DNA of 64,000 bases from Leucaena leucocephala (GCA_037074615.1 CM073552.1:22482019-22546018); one strand, 5' to 3'. Shown: positions 1-10,507, counted from the stretch's first letter. The notes: generated from the letters alone by a model not told the origin. Numbers and translations are program-made.

Positions 1-85
1 AAAAATTATAAAATTGTCTATTAAAAAATTTCTTATAATAATAATAAAAATTGAATTCTCATTTTTATAAAATACGAGTGTATTT
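1..85. repeat. AT-rich dispersed repeat fragment
   Basis: This AT-rich stretch is loosely similar by eye to 24300-24370 (both contain a run like AATAATAAAAATTGAATTC followed by a T/A-rich block). It is the sequence into which the first SINE copy inserted. No coding potential is seen. The similarity is weak and not verified by alignment. Confidence 0.25.
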
Positions 86-95
86 TATATTATGT

Positions 96-280
96 GTTTT
101 TTTTGTTACCCACCTAATTCACTGAGCTTTACCCGACTACATTTGAATCCGACCCGCGTCGCGCACCTGACTATGGTGGGTGAATCTCCTAATGGGGATT
201 TTCTGCATATGCAAGGTTTAAACTTGAGACCTCGCTTAAATGATATCCAACCGTTTATTACTCGGATCAATCCCCATCTG
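96..280 (-). mobile_element. SINE copy S1 (tRNA-derived, Au-like)
   Basis: The element lies in minus orientation: its poly(A) tail appears as the T-run at 97-104 and its tRNA-like head at the right end. It matches four other copies in this window (15472, 19306, 49429, 52198). It is flanked by a perfect 10-bp target duplication, TATATTATGT, at 86-95 and 281-290, which shows it is an inserted retroposon. The body resembles the plant Au SINE family as I recall it; the family name is an inference, the repeat and the duplication are seen directly. Confidence 0.8.
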
Positions 281-290
281 TATATTATGT

Positions 291-784
291 ATGTTAACTT
301 TGACAAAAGACGGTGAGCTGAAGGATTTCAAACCGCATAGTCGTATATTAATAATATTCCTCAATTTATTTTTTTAAAGGATTTCAAAATTAAAAGAAAT
401 CTTATAAAAATATCATTCCACCACCACGTATTTACTACGTGTCCAACTCAAAAGATAACATATTTATGCCTTTGCATGTGTCTACTATACCACAGGAATA
501 AGAATATTCTTCTTTCCTTTAACGTTGTAAATAAAATACGAATAATATCTTTCTTTTCTTTTGGTCACAATCTCTTGCTGCTTCTTTAACATTAGAGTCT
601 AAACCTTTGTTGTATATTTATCTCATTGATGACCCCCACTAATAACTTCCTTAGCTAAGATGGTGTTATCTATTCCTTCCAAATTTTAACAGGTGCTTGT
701 GGGATGCGGAAGCAGATCTTCTCCTCTTCATTTCTCTCCTCATCCCTCAGTATCATTTTTTTTTTCATTTTTTTGCCTTGCATA
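291..784. other. Non-coding AT-rich gap
   Basis: No gene, RNA or clear repeat is visible between the right target duplication of SINE S1 and the A/T palindrome block. Confidence 0.5.
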
Positions 785-1020
785 CTCCATTTGTTACCCA
801 AAAAATTATTTTTTTAAAAAACAAATTTTTAAAAAAGATTTTTTTAAAAAAACACTTTAAAAAAGTGTTTTTTAATTATTTTAAAAAAACGTATTTTTTT
901 AAAAAAAATATTTTTTTTAAAAACACTTAAAGTGTTTTTTAAAAACTACTTTTTAAAAAAAATCTTATTTTTTTAAAAAACACTTAAAGTGTTTTTTTAA
1001 AAATATTTATTTTTTATTTT
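785..1020. repeat. A/T palindrome array with AAACACTT..AAGTGTTT hairpins
   Basis: The block is built almost only of alternating T7 and A7 runs, plus three imperfect-to-perfect palindromes whose arms are AAACACTT and AAGTGTTT (about 850-870, 920-940 and 978-1000). On single-stranded DNA or RNA it would fold into several adjacent hairpins. No target duplication or coding potential is evident. It could be the core of a foldback element or a slippage-amplified palindrome. Confidence 0.6.
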
Positions 1021-1300
1021 TTATTTTGGAATAGAATGGAGAAAGGAAGGAGGAGGTAAGGCAAAAAGAAGGAAAGAGAAGTGATACTGAGGGACGAGGA
1101 GAAAAATGAAAAGGAGAAGATCCGGATTCCATGAGAGAGGGAGAGACCCCAGACAGTTATTGGACCACTTGGTCTATTTGTCGGCCTCAGCTGCCTCCCC
1201 TCCTGGGCCCCACCTTCACATGCCCTTCTACCTCTCCATATCCTTATTTATCTACCCATCGTTGATGTATTCAATTAGCGAAGGGGTAAGACATGTGATT

Positions 1301-1527
1301 ATTTAGATCGTATTTAGATTTTGAGAAATGTTACTTTATTGTGGTTTTAGTCGCGGTATTTAGAGAGACATCCTAGCTTCTGGGTACCTAGGTTTATACC
1401 TGAGGGTAATAGACGGCTCACCTTACTCGATATTAGTATCGCCTAGGAAGAAGAGAGATTTTACCCTACTCTTGGATAGTGGGTGAGCCCGACCCCTTTT
1501 TAAAAATTTTTATACCAAAAAAAAAAA
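1301..1527 (+). repeat. Poly(A)-tailed dispersed repeat R2, copy 1
   Basis: This ~225-bp sequence recurs at 57607-57822 and, shortened, at 26571-26707. The shared core includes GTACCTAGGTTTATACC-like and GATATTAGTATCGCCTAGGA-like stretches, followed by GAGCCCGACCCC and a terminal A-run (1517-1527). A 3' A-tail and dispersed copies fit a SINE-type retroposon distinct from the Au-like family, but no clear target duplication or RNA polymerase III box pair was found. Confidence 0.55.
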
Positions 1528-2868
1528 TCTCCTCATTTATCTTCCCCCTCTAATATTCTACCATTTCTAAATACTATTTCTAAATATAGCTATCTATTAA
1601 CAAAAATTTAAATATTATTAATTTGTGAAACTTTTTTTTAATAAGTAATAACTATCTTGATTAACAGTATTAAAATATTAAATATATCTTATATTTTAAA
1701 TATATCTTTATTTATAGTGATAATAGGTGGGAGAAAAATGAATAAATAAATAGATTAAAGAGAATAAGTGGGATAAATACATGTAATTCATTAGGGTAAG
1801 AATAAAAAAAATAAATTAAATTTTTAGACAAACATAAATTATTGTTTATATATAACTATTCTGATGAAAGATAATATTATTTATAAAAATAACTTAGCTT
1901 CTTTGACGTCATTGATTACAAGCATGCATTCTAAATTAATTAATTTATTTTTTAATATAAGAATTATTATTTTTTTAATAGATTAATAAATCTAAATTAA
2001 TTAATTAATTATAAATAATATAATAATTAATTGATTAATTTAAATATATTAAAGAATATTTAATATAAATTATGATTAAATTTAATCATAATTAATAGAT
2101 TTATTTAGTTTTATTAATTTAATAAAAAATTAACTAATTTTTATCTTATTTAAAAATGGAGGTAATATTAGTTTATGTGTCCTTGCGTCATCTTTGTAAC
2201 ATTCTACGATTTGCAGTGCCTTCAATTTTGTAAATGTAACACCTACTCGCATGACATTTAATAATGTTAATTTAAACAAACAGTTATGATAAAATAATTT
2301 TTTTAAAAATAACTTGAAAATTAAGATTTTGAATGCGTATACATTACTTTAAACAAGTTGATCATTTTGGCATTGATATGGTTACAAGACATGTACAATA
2401 ATAATGGAAAAAAGGGTAGTTATTAGTTTCTGTTTTTTTCCGGACAACAAATAGACTAAAAGCTTTACATCGGGACAAGTCTAAATTTGGTATTCTGAAT
2501 TGGGTAATTTATGTTCTTTTTCTTTTTTTTTTAGCGCGAAAGTCACATGTGTTTGACCTGATTTTTTCATTCAGAAACTCGTGTTCATGTTTTCTGTTTT
2601 AATTTTTTTAAACACAGAAATTCATATTTTGTTTATCTTTTAAAAATGTGACAATTACACTTAACTGACCTGAATAAATGAATGAATGCGGGCGAAAGGG
2701 GATCTAGTCCTAGGCATGTAAAAATCAAAAAAGTTTTGGGAAAAGCCTAATGTCATTATAAGAAGTGGCTTGAATGGCAAGCCTACATTTTGGGTAGAAT
2801 GAAAAGAGAGGACTTAGACCAATGCATGTTAGGTTGAATGGAATGTGTTACTCCCTTGAGATATAGTA
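1528..2868. other. Non-coding AT-rich gap with a MITE
   Basis: No gene is visible. The stretch holds one AT-rich MITE-like segment (about 1940-2170, listed separately) and otherwise unique-looking intergenic sequence up to the left target duplication of copia element 1. Confidence 0.5.
1940..2168. mobile_element. AT-rich Stowaway-like MITE, degenerate
   Basis: The segment has the composition and internal words of the better-preserved copy at 58974-59210 (repeated AATTAATTAATTATAAATAATATAA, then an end reading ATGGAGGTAATA, which resembles an inverted TACCTCC terminus). Its centre has a perfect 26-bp palindrome at 2068-2093 (arms AATTATGATTAAA and TTTAATCATAATT). The left terminus is not well defined. 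Family assignment is by similarity to the other copies. Confidence 0.45.
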
Positions 2869-2873
2869 AGCTG

Positions 2874-3352
2874 TGTTGGCGAAATCTGTAAAATATAAAG
2901 TTTATAGTTCGAGTCGCGTCCGAGGACAATGTCCTTAAGACATATTTCACGACCCCTAATCAAATTAGGAAGCGACTCTCTCTAGAATTAATCGAATTCT
3001 TCCTATAATGATACAGGGAAACATAACTGGTGGAAGATAAAAATAATCTCAGAATATTGGTATCTCATTCTCTCTGTGTTACTCTCTGACATTCTCTGTT
3101 CTTCTCCTTCATTAAGAAGCCCCTTTTATAGACTGTGGAAGGACACGAGACATGTCTTTTAGACATATGTCCCTTAGATTCAAGAGTTATGTTAGAAAGA
3201 CACCTCTTTCTTCAATATACCCTTTCACAACTAAGAGTTATGTTAGAAAAATACCTCTTTCTTTAACACACTATTTCACAACCAAGAGTCATGTCAGAAA
3301 GACACTTCTTTCTTTGACACACCCTTTCACAATATTTAAAATATTTCCAACA
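2874..3352 (-). repeat. 3' LTR of copia element 1
   Basis: This 479-bp LTR matches 6711-7291 throughout, but carries three rather than five copies of a ~51-bp U3 repeat (3180-3340). The whole 102-bp length difference equals two repeat units. The U5 hairpin (stem GTCGTG/CGCGAC, inner hairpin AAGGACATTGTCCT) is preserved at about 2911-2953. Confidence 0.85.
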
Positions 3353-4661
3353 ATCCCCCACATGTGTCAAAGAAACACCATTAGATGAGTTCTATACATG
3401 GATATAATCATTGTATCCAGTGGTCCTTTGGACTATGAACTAGATCTAGACCGATAATACTTGGTACACAGAAATGCCAGTGGTCCTCGGGACTATGAAC
3501 CAGCTCTTCTTGGGTGTATACCAGAGGTACTAACAACCAGATTATACCTCCACATTTCCACTGTTTACCGAGCGATTTTGCGCGTTAGGCAGCAATGCGC
3601 GTGTCCTATTTTTAACGAATGCTCTAGAGATTTCGCCACGATCTCATAGGAGCGGCTCACACTCCTCATTCGTATAGGTGATTTCTTTAAGTGTATCTGC
3701 ATATAATACACCATCTCGTGGGATTTGAAATCATTAAGAGCTTTTACTCACCCTCCTCTATGCAATATAGCACTTTATCACACACCATAAGAAAGGACCA
3801 ATAATAATATTTTGGTGCTAGCAGTACTAACAAGCGACTTGTTCTTACCCATTGAACATTCTTCATGGGATCACCAATCACAAAGGTTGGGTTGCCATCG
3901 CTGTCGTAATCACACTGGCTTTAGTCCTATTCCCCTCGATGTCTCAACAATTTAATTGTTTTCTTCCCTAGGGGTTTTGTTAACGGATCCGATAGGTCTA
4001 GTTTGACCTTACCAAAATGATTGAGATAACTCCACAATTTTTAATCATGCTTATTCTCATAGTTTCTCAAACGATTGTACCATTGTTCTCTTAACAATGT
4101 TTATTGCCATTTTGCAATTATAACTTATCAACAATAAGTGTTGCTCATCTTTGTTCTCTTTAACAAAGGTTATTACCATTTGGCAAACACATTTTATCAA
4201 CACTAAATGTTGTACATATTTGTTATCCTTAACAAAGGTTATTGCTATTTAGCAAACACAATTCATTAACACTAAGTGTTGATTTTACATCAAAATATTT
4301 GCTAAAAGGTTTTCAACCACTTAGCCTCAGTTTTCAACCACTTAGCCTCAGTGCCAGTCAATTCCATAGCAATAAATTCATAATCCTTTGAGGATTTGGG
4401 TAGAATTGTTTGCTTGGATGATTTTCATGTAACTGCACCACCACCAAGAATAAACACATAACCACTAGTAGATTTTAACCCTTCTGAATCTAAAATCCAG
4501 TTCACATCACTGTATCCTTCTAATACAGCGGTAAATCCAGTATAATGTGTACCATAATTCATGGTGCATTTAAGGTATCTCAATAACCTTATTAGAGCAT
4601 CACAATATTCACTGCTTGGACAGTAAATATATCTACTCAATTTATAATGTGATAAACTCAT
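3353..4661 (-). pseudogene. Copia reverse transcriptase/RNase H remnant
   Basis: Read on the minus strand, 4661-4425 encodes a peptide containing LIRLLRYLK and EGYSDVNW, the end of the copia reverse transcriptase and start of RNase H; it is very similar to 46960-47190 of element 2. The RNase H frame is then disrupted by a 21-bp tandem duplication (4311-4352) and a three-copy ~68-bp repeat (4081-4282). The 3' untranslated part (3353-4010) matches 47430-48116 of element 2, including the stretch that would encode PLTKPLGRK. It cannot encode a working enzyme. Confidence 0.75.
4081..4282. repeat. Minisatellite, 3 x ~68 bp, inside element 1
   Basis: Three diverged units start near 4083, 4151 and 4220. 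Each contains TTGTT..AACAA and an inverted pair such as AACACTAAGTGTT. They sit where element 2 has continuous RNase H coding sequence, so the repeat was gained after, or replaced part of, the coding region. Confidence 0.65.
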
Positions 4662-4839
4662 AATATATCACCACTTAACATCCGTATATTTTAATACAAC
4701 GAAAAATTACCATACATGATGCCAACAATTATGGTACCCCTCAAATATTTCTTTCATTCTCCTCATGAGATTGAAATTTTATGTGTGTATACTCAAACCT
4801 CCACACAATATATGCTATATCACAATAATTAGTACTAAA

Positions 4840-6080
4840 TTCTCATAATTTGTACATAAAAAATTGAGTAAACAACACCCTCAAATAATGTGTTATCATC
4901 ATAAGGAATAATTACATTATAGTTCTTAAAACCAATATTTGAAATACATTTAAGATGATATATTCCTTTATGATTTCAACACTCAAAATCATATTTTCAC
5001 AATAATCATGTATATTTATTTTAAAACAAATATACCCATAAATAATAAAAATTTAAACACATTTATCTCTCTACTAGACAAATGATTAAATTTTTATATA
5101 CTCAAAATATTTGTTTTAAGCAACAGAAAAATTATATTACTGTCAACAACAAATTTTGATATATATCTCAACATGATATATCATTATTATTCATTTATGA
5201 TTTTAATTCATAAAACTATATTTAATTCATCAATGCTTTCAAACTCAGATTTGAAGCAGTAGAATATTACAAAATATATTCTCCACATTAAAAATTCACA
5301 TCATATATATTTATACTAAGATAAATATATACCCACAAATAATAATATCATAAAAATTAAACATATTTATCTCTCCATAGATAAATGATCAAATTTTCAT
5401 ACTTCTATCATAAAATTTGATAATAATAAAATTTATTGTCAATAGCAAGATAATAAAGCCTCAATTTAATTTTGATCATAGCACACTTCACAATTATAAA
5501 ATGAGGCTAATAACACATATTTTTTCACTCATAAATTTTATAAGGTATCCCATATCTTAGACACCCCACACTTTTAAATATAAAATTATATCTCAATAAT
5601 TTATCAATAATAATTCTAATTAAATTAGAATTTCATACCATATAATCCCTTTCTATTCTAATTAATTAGAATATTCCACCTTTTCTTCATGGATTCCATT
5701 TTGGTTCAGCTCTTTCAACATAACAAGGCTCACTTCCTTATTATCAAATTTTTATACTTCCATCATAATGCTTATTTTAAACCACACATAAAGTTTGATG
5801 ATCCTAAAATTTATTATCAAAAGCAAATAATAAAACCTCCATTTAATTTGATCATAACATGTTTCATAAATATAAAATGAGGCTAGCAATCGTGGATACA
5901 TAATTTTTCACTCAATTTTTTTAAGGTATCATATTTCTTAGACACCACCACACTTTTAAATATCAATTTATATCTCAATAACTTCTTAGTAATAATTCTA
6001 ATTAAATTAGAATTTACCATATAATCATCTTCTATTCTAATTTTATTAGAATCTGAATTTTTCAAATATATTTGTCACTA
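4840..6080. repeat. Diverged ~300-350-bp tandem repeats in element 1
   Basis: Segments starting near 5035, 5330 and 5740 share ordered words: AAATAATAA, TTATCTCTCTAC or TCTCCATAG, AAATGATCAAATTTT, ATAATAAAACCTCC, AAAATGAGGCTA, TTAGACACC, then ATTCTAATTAAATTAGAATTT. The clearest pair is 5390-5680 versus 5745-6060. They are AT-rich and have no coding potential. The copies are strongly diverged, so unit borders are approximate. Confidence 0.6.
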
Positions 6081-6244
6081 ACTTAGAATTTCACATGATA
6101 ATCTTTAACAAAGATATTCATTTGAGTTCATATACCCTTCTCATATTTATATTTATAAAACTGAAATTCATTTTCCCGTTTCTCAACATTTTATTCCTCA
6201 TTAACTTTTTCAAGGCAAAAGAAAACCCCCCACAAATAATTGCT

Positions 6245-6690
6245 CTATATCCCAACGGTTGGCATAATATAGAGACATACCTGTACTTTTGTTAACTGTG
6301 AACATACTGTTACATGGATGACTCGTCCTTCCATAATTTGATCCATTCTCCTTTGCCCTTCTCTACTTCTCTGGCGACGCTTGTATAAGGCAGTTGAGAT
6401 ACTCGTGAGTGAAGGTCCAATTGTTGGATGCTTATACATGACCACAAAATACACCAGATAGGTAAGCCATGGAAATTTCACAAGGAAAGTTCCTTATCCT
6501 TAGCCACACCAGTTCTAGTGCAAGCAATTGACGCCAATTCAACTGTTTCTGCAACTGTGATCAACAGGCTTGATGATTCTCATGGTTTTCAACAAAAATA
6601 TCATCGAAGAAACATTTTGGGGTTCCATTTCCTTCAGAATTTCCCTATCAACAACATCTCCATGGCTCTCTTTTTACTTCTAAAAATTTG
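6245..6690 (-). other. Unrecognised 5' interior of element 1
   Basis: This segment is more GC-balanced than the repeats beside it. On the minus strand it holds an open frame (6481 to about 6290) with a KRRQRSREGQRR-like basic stretch, ending at a GTATGT that looks like a splice donor. It does not resemble copia gag or any family I recognise. It could be a captured host gene fragment or a decayed leader; coding status is unproven. Confidence 0.3.
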
Positions 6691-6695
6691 CAGGT

Positions 6696-6708
6696 AATAT
6701 CCCTTAAG
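6696..6708 (-). promoter_or_regulatory. Atypical primer binding site of element 1
   Basis: Two bases inside the 5' LTR end, the minus strand reads CTTAAGGGATATT. This does not fit the usual TGGTATCAGAGC site for initiator Met-tRNA. It pairs with AATATCTCTTAAG in the element's own 5' LTR (plus positions 6771-6783): 12 Watson-Crick pairs and one G:U. Function as a self-primer site is an inference. Confidence 0.55.
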
Positions 6709-6710
6709 AT

Positions 6711-7291
6711 TGTTGGCGAAATTTACAAAATACAAAGTTTATAGTTCGAGTCGAGTTCAAGGACAATGTCCTTAAGAGATATTTCGCGACCCCTCATCAA
6801 ATTAAGAAGCGACTTTCTCTAGGATTAAGCGAACTCTTCCTGTAATGATACAGGGAAACATAACTGGTGGAAGATAAAAATAATCTCAGAATATTGGTGT
6901 ATCATTCTCTTTGTGTTACTCTCTGACATTCTCTGTTCTTCTCCTTCATCAAGAAGCCCCTTTTATAAACTGTGGAAGGACATGAGACATGTCTTTTAGA
7001 CATATGTCCCTTAGATTCAAGAGTTATGTTAGAAAGACACATCTTTCTTTAACATACCCTTTCACAACCAAGAGTTATGTTAGAAAGACACCTCTTTCTT
7101 CAACATACCCTTTCACAACCAAGAGTTATGTTAGAAAGACACCTCTTTCTTCAACATACCCTTTCACAACCAAGAGTTATGTTAGAAAGACACATCTTTC
7201 TTCAACACACTCTTTCACAACCAAGAATCATATCAGAAAGATACTTCTTTCTTTGACACAATCTTTCACAATATTTAAAATATTTCCAACA
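6711..7291 (-). repeat. 5' LTR of copia element 1
   Basis: The 581-bp LTR contains, in minus orientation, a U3 with five ~51-bp repeats (7015-7275), a TATA box TTTATAAAAGG near 6957-6968, and the U5 hairpin block at 6750-6790. The U3 repeats resemble the enhancer repeats seen in other plant copia LTRs. Confidence 0.85.
6750..6790 (-). other. Conserved U5 hairpin of element 1
   Basis: On the minus strand an outer stem GTCGCG/CTCGAC (5 of 6 pairs) encloses AATATCTCTTAAG and an inner 7-bp hairpin AAGGACATTGTCCTT. The same arrangement is found in the LTR of element 2 (43518-43558), although the rest of the two LTRs is hardly alignable. Confidence 0.6.
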
Positions 7292-7296
7292 AACTG

Positions 7297-10130
7297 AACT
7301 GAGGTTCGAATATTCATTAGAAAAAATACTCATATTTATATAGTACATGATAATATCTCAAATAAGATTATTTTTATTAAGATAATACATATATTTAATT
7401 AGAAAAAAAATAATCAATGTTCACTCGTCAGTCCCATCTCTATTTTTCTTTTTTCTTTTTCATTGTTCATCTTCTTTCTCTCCTCTTCCTCCCTTCTTCC
7501 GACTACCGACGAGAGAAACCTAGAGATCAATGGCATCGTACTTGTCGTTGGAGCTTCATCGATGACCATACAGAGAAACTAGCGATAAGCTACGAGAGTG
7601 ACTAGTAGCATCCTATCGACTGGAGCTTCAGTGTTCAATGGTGTCATGCTCGCCATTTCTAGAGATGAGGACACAATCTGCTTGCTGTCAGAGGACCTAG
7701 ATATCACGCTGGAGAGAGAGGTCGTCAGACCAACAAGCATCGATAGAGAGAGCTTATGGAGAGAGTTAAAAATGGCAGAGAAGAGAGAGGAAAGAAGATA
7801 ACATAAGAGAAGATAAAGGAGAGATAGTGTAGAAAAATATGGCTAAAATGGTCTTTTGATGCCTATAAATCATTTTTCCTAATCCACAAGCTATTTCTAG
7901 GAGTTTATCTGAAAATCACTTATAAAAAAATATAGTTATTTGTTGTAAAATTTTCTCAAACCAATATTTGGGCCAAAAACTCTTTTAAAAACTTAGTTTT
8001 AAGGTTTACTAAACATACACTTAATCTTCATTATTTTTCACTTAATTAAGGATAAAATCTTGTTAAGACTTAAAATATAAAGATTTTTTTCCTCTTTTAA
8101 TAAGGGCACTTTCTTGAATTAGAATATATATTTTTTTTCTTACGAGATAAAATAGTCTACCATATCAAATAACAGTTTGACCTCTTGAAAGATTGAACTA
8201 TCTCATTACGGATATAGATCCATAATCATATATTAAAAATAGAGTAAATTGATCGGAAATTAATAGATGATGTGGCATGGAAATGGTAAGAAGTACTAGT
8301 ATATAAGAACAAAAGGGTGTGCAAGGGTCAAAACGAGAATGAGAAGGACATCTTTCGGCGCCCAAGTTTCAAATATGATCCTATCACGATTATGATGCAA
8401 TCTTTCATTACTTTAGAAGTAATCATGTTTCTAATTATATCTTCTCCCTTGTCACTTTTCGAGTACTTTTTTTTTTTGACCCAGCCCCTCTTTTATGCAT
8501 CCGTTTGGAATATTGTTTTGAAATTTCAAATCTAAATTTTTAATTGTAATTATAATTTTATGTTTTATAAAATAAGTATTTGAGATGAATCTTATCTCAA
8601 GTCAAATAAACGTTCTTATCAATTGTAAATCCAAACAAATTTTCTTGCTTCATCCATTAATCCACACCTTCATTTTACTTATAATTAAAATTAAAAAAAT
8701 ATAAATTAATAGAGATTGAGTCTAATAACGTAACGAATTATAAATTAAATTTTTGTTATAAAAAATATCTATATTTAATATTTATAATAGTATCTCTTAA
8801 ATAAAATTGTTTTTAATAAGAAAATGATTATACTTAAGAACAACACGCAGGAAAATAAGTAATGCTAAACTTATAGAAGCATGATAAACAAATAATTACG
8901 GCCGCTAATAATAAAAGAGAGTGGAACAGAATAAAAAGGAGAGCGGTCCAACCAGAGAGGAGGAGGGAATGGGGGCAGGGCGAAATGATGTGATGACAAA
9001 AACGACAGCGTTGGGTAAGTAGGCCACGTCATCAGTAAGATCTTTAGCGCCATTCCAACCGCCTTATTCCCTCCAAAGCTTCCCAAGCAAGCGCCTTAGC
9101 GCGAGTGTAGCCTCACTCTACTGTCACCACCCAAATCTCCACGATCATCATTTTATGTTCAGATTACCTAATTAATCACCCAAATATCACATTATCTCTT
9201 TTTTAAGATATTGAGGGCAAGAAATAAACCGCCTTTAAATAATTAAGTTGTTCCATATAAAAGCATGCCATTGCCATTTCAGCTTTAAATATTAAATATT
9301 TATTTAATTTTTAATATAAGATCGATTTAATTAAATTAAAAATTAGTCAATAATAATGAATATTGATAAATATATATATTGTGCATGTGTGAATTTGAAA
9401 ACTTATAAGCAAAAGACGCTGGCCAAACAGATGAAAGAAAATATAAAAAAGGTTGAAAAAGGAAAAGCATACCAATACTAATAATATAAAAAAAAAATGG
9501 AAGGCAAAATTTGGGAAGGAGGGATTACGGCACAGTGCCAAGTGGAGTGCGGAGAAAGGGAGAGAACTGGACAAATCACAGTCCAACTCCTTCAACGAGA
9601 AAATTTGAAACTCGGAATGTTTTTAATTTTATTTTAAAAATATTAAATAAAATAAAGCATAAAATAGCGACAAAGCAACACGACTCCCACGTCATGGAGA
9701 AGAGGAATGGTGATCCCCACAGCACCTCACAAAAACTGAGCTCCACCTTCTCACATGCCCCCCATCCCTCTGTTTTTTCTTTTCTTTTCCTTTTGCCATG
9801 CAATCAATATAATTAATATCATTATTATCAATATTAATATAAACAATATTATAGGCCAGAAATCCACATGTTCGCTTTAGTTTAACAATTAAATTTTTTA
9901 TTTATTTATAGAAAATCAATAAGCACATCATATAAAAAAATTATTACAAGTCACACCCGTATAATTTGTGAAGAATATAATTTGCGGAGCGTGTTAGACA
10001 CGCTCCTACAAGAGCGTCGATTTCATATCACTGAGACCTTCCTCTCTCTACAAATAACTTCCCTCCCAGTCTCACAATCTCTGGATATACAGCCGCTCTA
10101 CCCACACACAGTCACACTCCCACTCTGTAT
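7297..10130. other. Intergenic region, no gene seen
   Basis: No gene is supported. The stretch 7417-7810 is richer in GC and has two short open frames, but neither shows codon structure or similarity I recognise. A MITE-like segment lies at 8500-8642. The last part is the upstream region of the gene at 10508. Confidence 0.5.
8500..8642. mobile_element. Short MITE-like segment
   Basis: About 140 bp of AT-rich sequence with imperfect inverted ends, CCGTTTGGAAT at the left and ATCCAAACAAAT at the right, of the kind seen in PIF/Harbinger or hAT MITEs. No convincing target duplication was found. Confidence 0.3.
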
Positions 10131-10140
10131 TATTTAAATA
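10131..10140 (+). promoter_or_regulatory. TATA-like box upstream of the 10508 gene
   Basis: TATTTAAATA is followed about 25-35 bp later by a likely transcription start, giving a ~340-nt 5' leader. Position and sequence fit a plant TATA box; the start is not verified. Confidence 0.4.
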
Positions 10141-10228
10141 CGGGAAACGGCTTCACCGTTTTGTTCTGTGTGGAAAAGCGGGCTCTGTTTGGTTGAAAAG
10201 TTTCAGATCCCCCTCTTGGATCCAAGAA

Positions 10229-10266
10229 CCCCCCCCCCCCACCCTCTCTCTCCCTCTCTCTCCCCT
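10229..10266 (+). repeat. C12 tract plus CT microsatellite in 5' UTR
   Basis: A run of twelve C is followed by CT-rich sequence within the presumed 5' leader. CT-rich tracts are common in plant leaders; the C-run is a likely site of length variation. Confidence 0.6.
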
Positions 10267-10507
10267 CTGTGTCTTTTGCTTTTTGGATGTGACGATGGGC
10301 CCTGAGACTCTGCATATCCTGCATGCTACACCTCTCGGACTTATTATTAAATCTTCACAAAGCAGCAATCTCCTTCATCACTTTCAGAATTCTATTTCCA
10401 CACTCGAAATCTCCTCCTTCATTTTTCTTTTCTCTCAAACATCTCTCGTTTTCTTTCTCTCTAGTCGCTTGTAGTTTTCTGATTCCTGTTAATCTTAGTG
10501 TTTGATC

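Larger units (their letters stand above)
2874..7291 (-). mobile_element. Ty1/copia element 1, rearranged and dead
   Basis: The element lies in minus orientation between LTRs at 2874-3352 (its 3' LTR) and 6711-7291 (its 5' LTR). Both start TGTTGG and end CCAACA. The flanks show a target duplication with one mismatch, AGCTG (2869-2873) and AACTG (7292-7296). Next to the 3' LTR the polypurine tract reads TGTGGGGGAT on the minus strand. About 1.3 kb of the interior (3353-4661) is clearly homologous, inverted, to 46960-48116 of element 2 and includes the end of reverse transcriptase and RNase H. The rest (4662-6690) is not recognisable copia coding sequence. Gag, protease, integrase and most of reverse transcriptase are missing, so it could move only with help. 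Confidence 0.85.

Noticed and set aside
697..930. 77-codon open frame rich in Lys, Phe and Leu
   Set aside because: It is a translation of the A/T palindrome block; the composition is dictated by poly(A)/poly(T), not by a gene.
6989..7297. 102-codon frame made of repeated KSYVRKTPLSSTYPFTT-like units
   Set aside because: It is the 51-bp LTR repeat of element 1 (a multiple of three, so it stays open) read on the strand opposite to the element; not a protein gene.
7417..7801. Two adjacent short open frames, GC-richer than the surroundings
   Set aside because: No domain, splice structure or repeated-family evidence; could be a decayed gene or repeat, but nothing supports a call.
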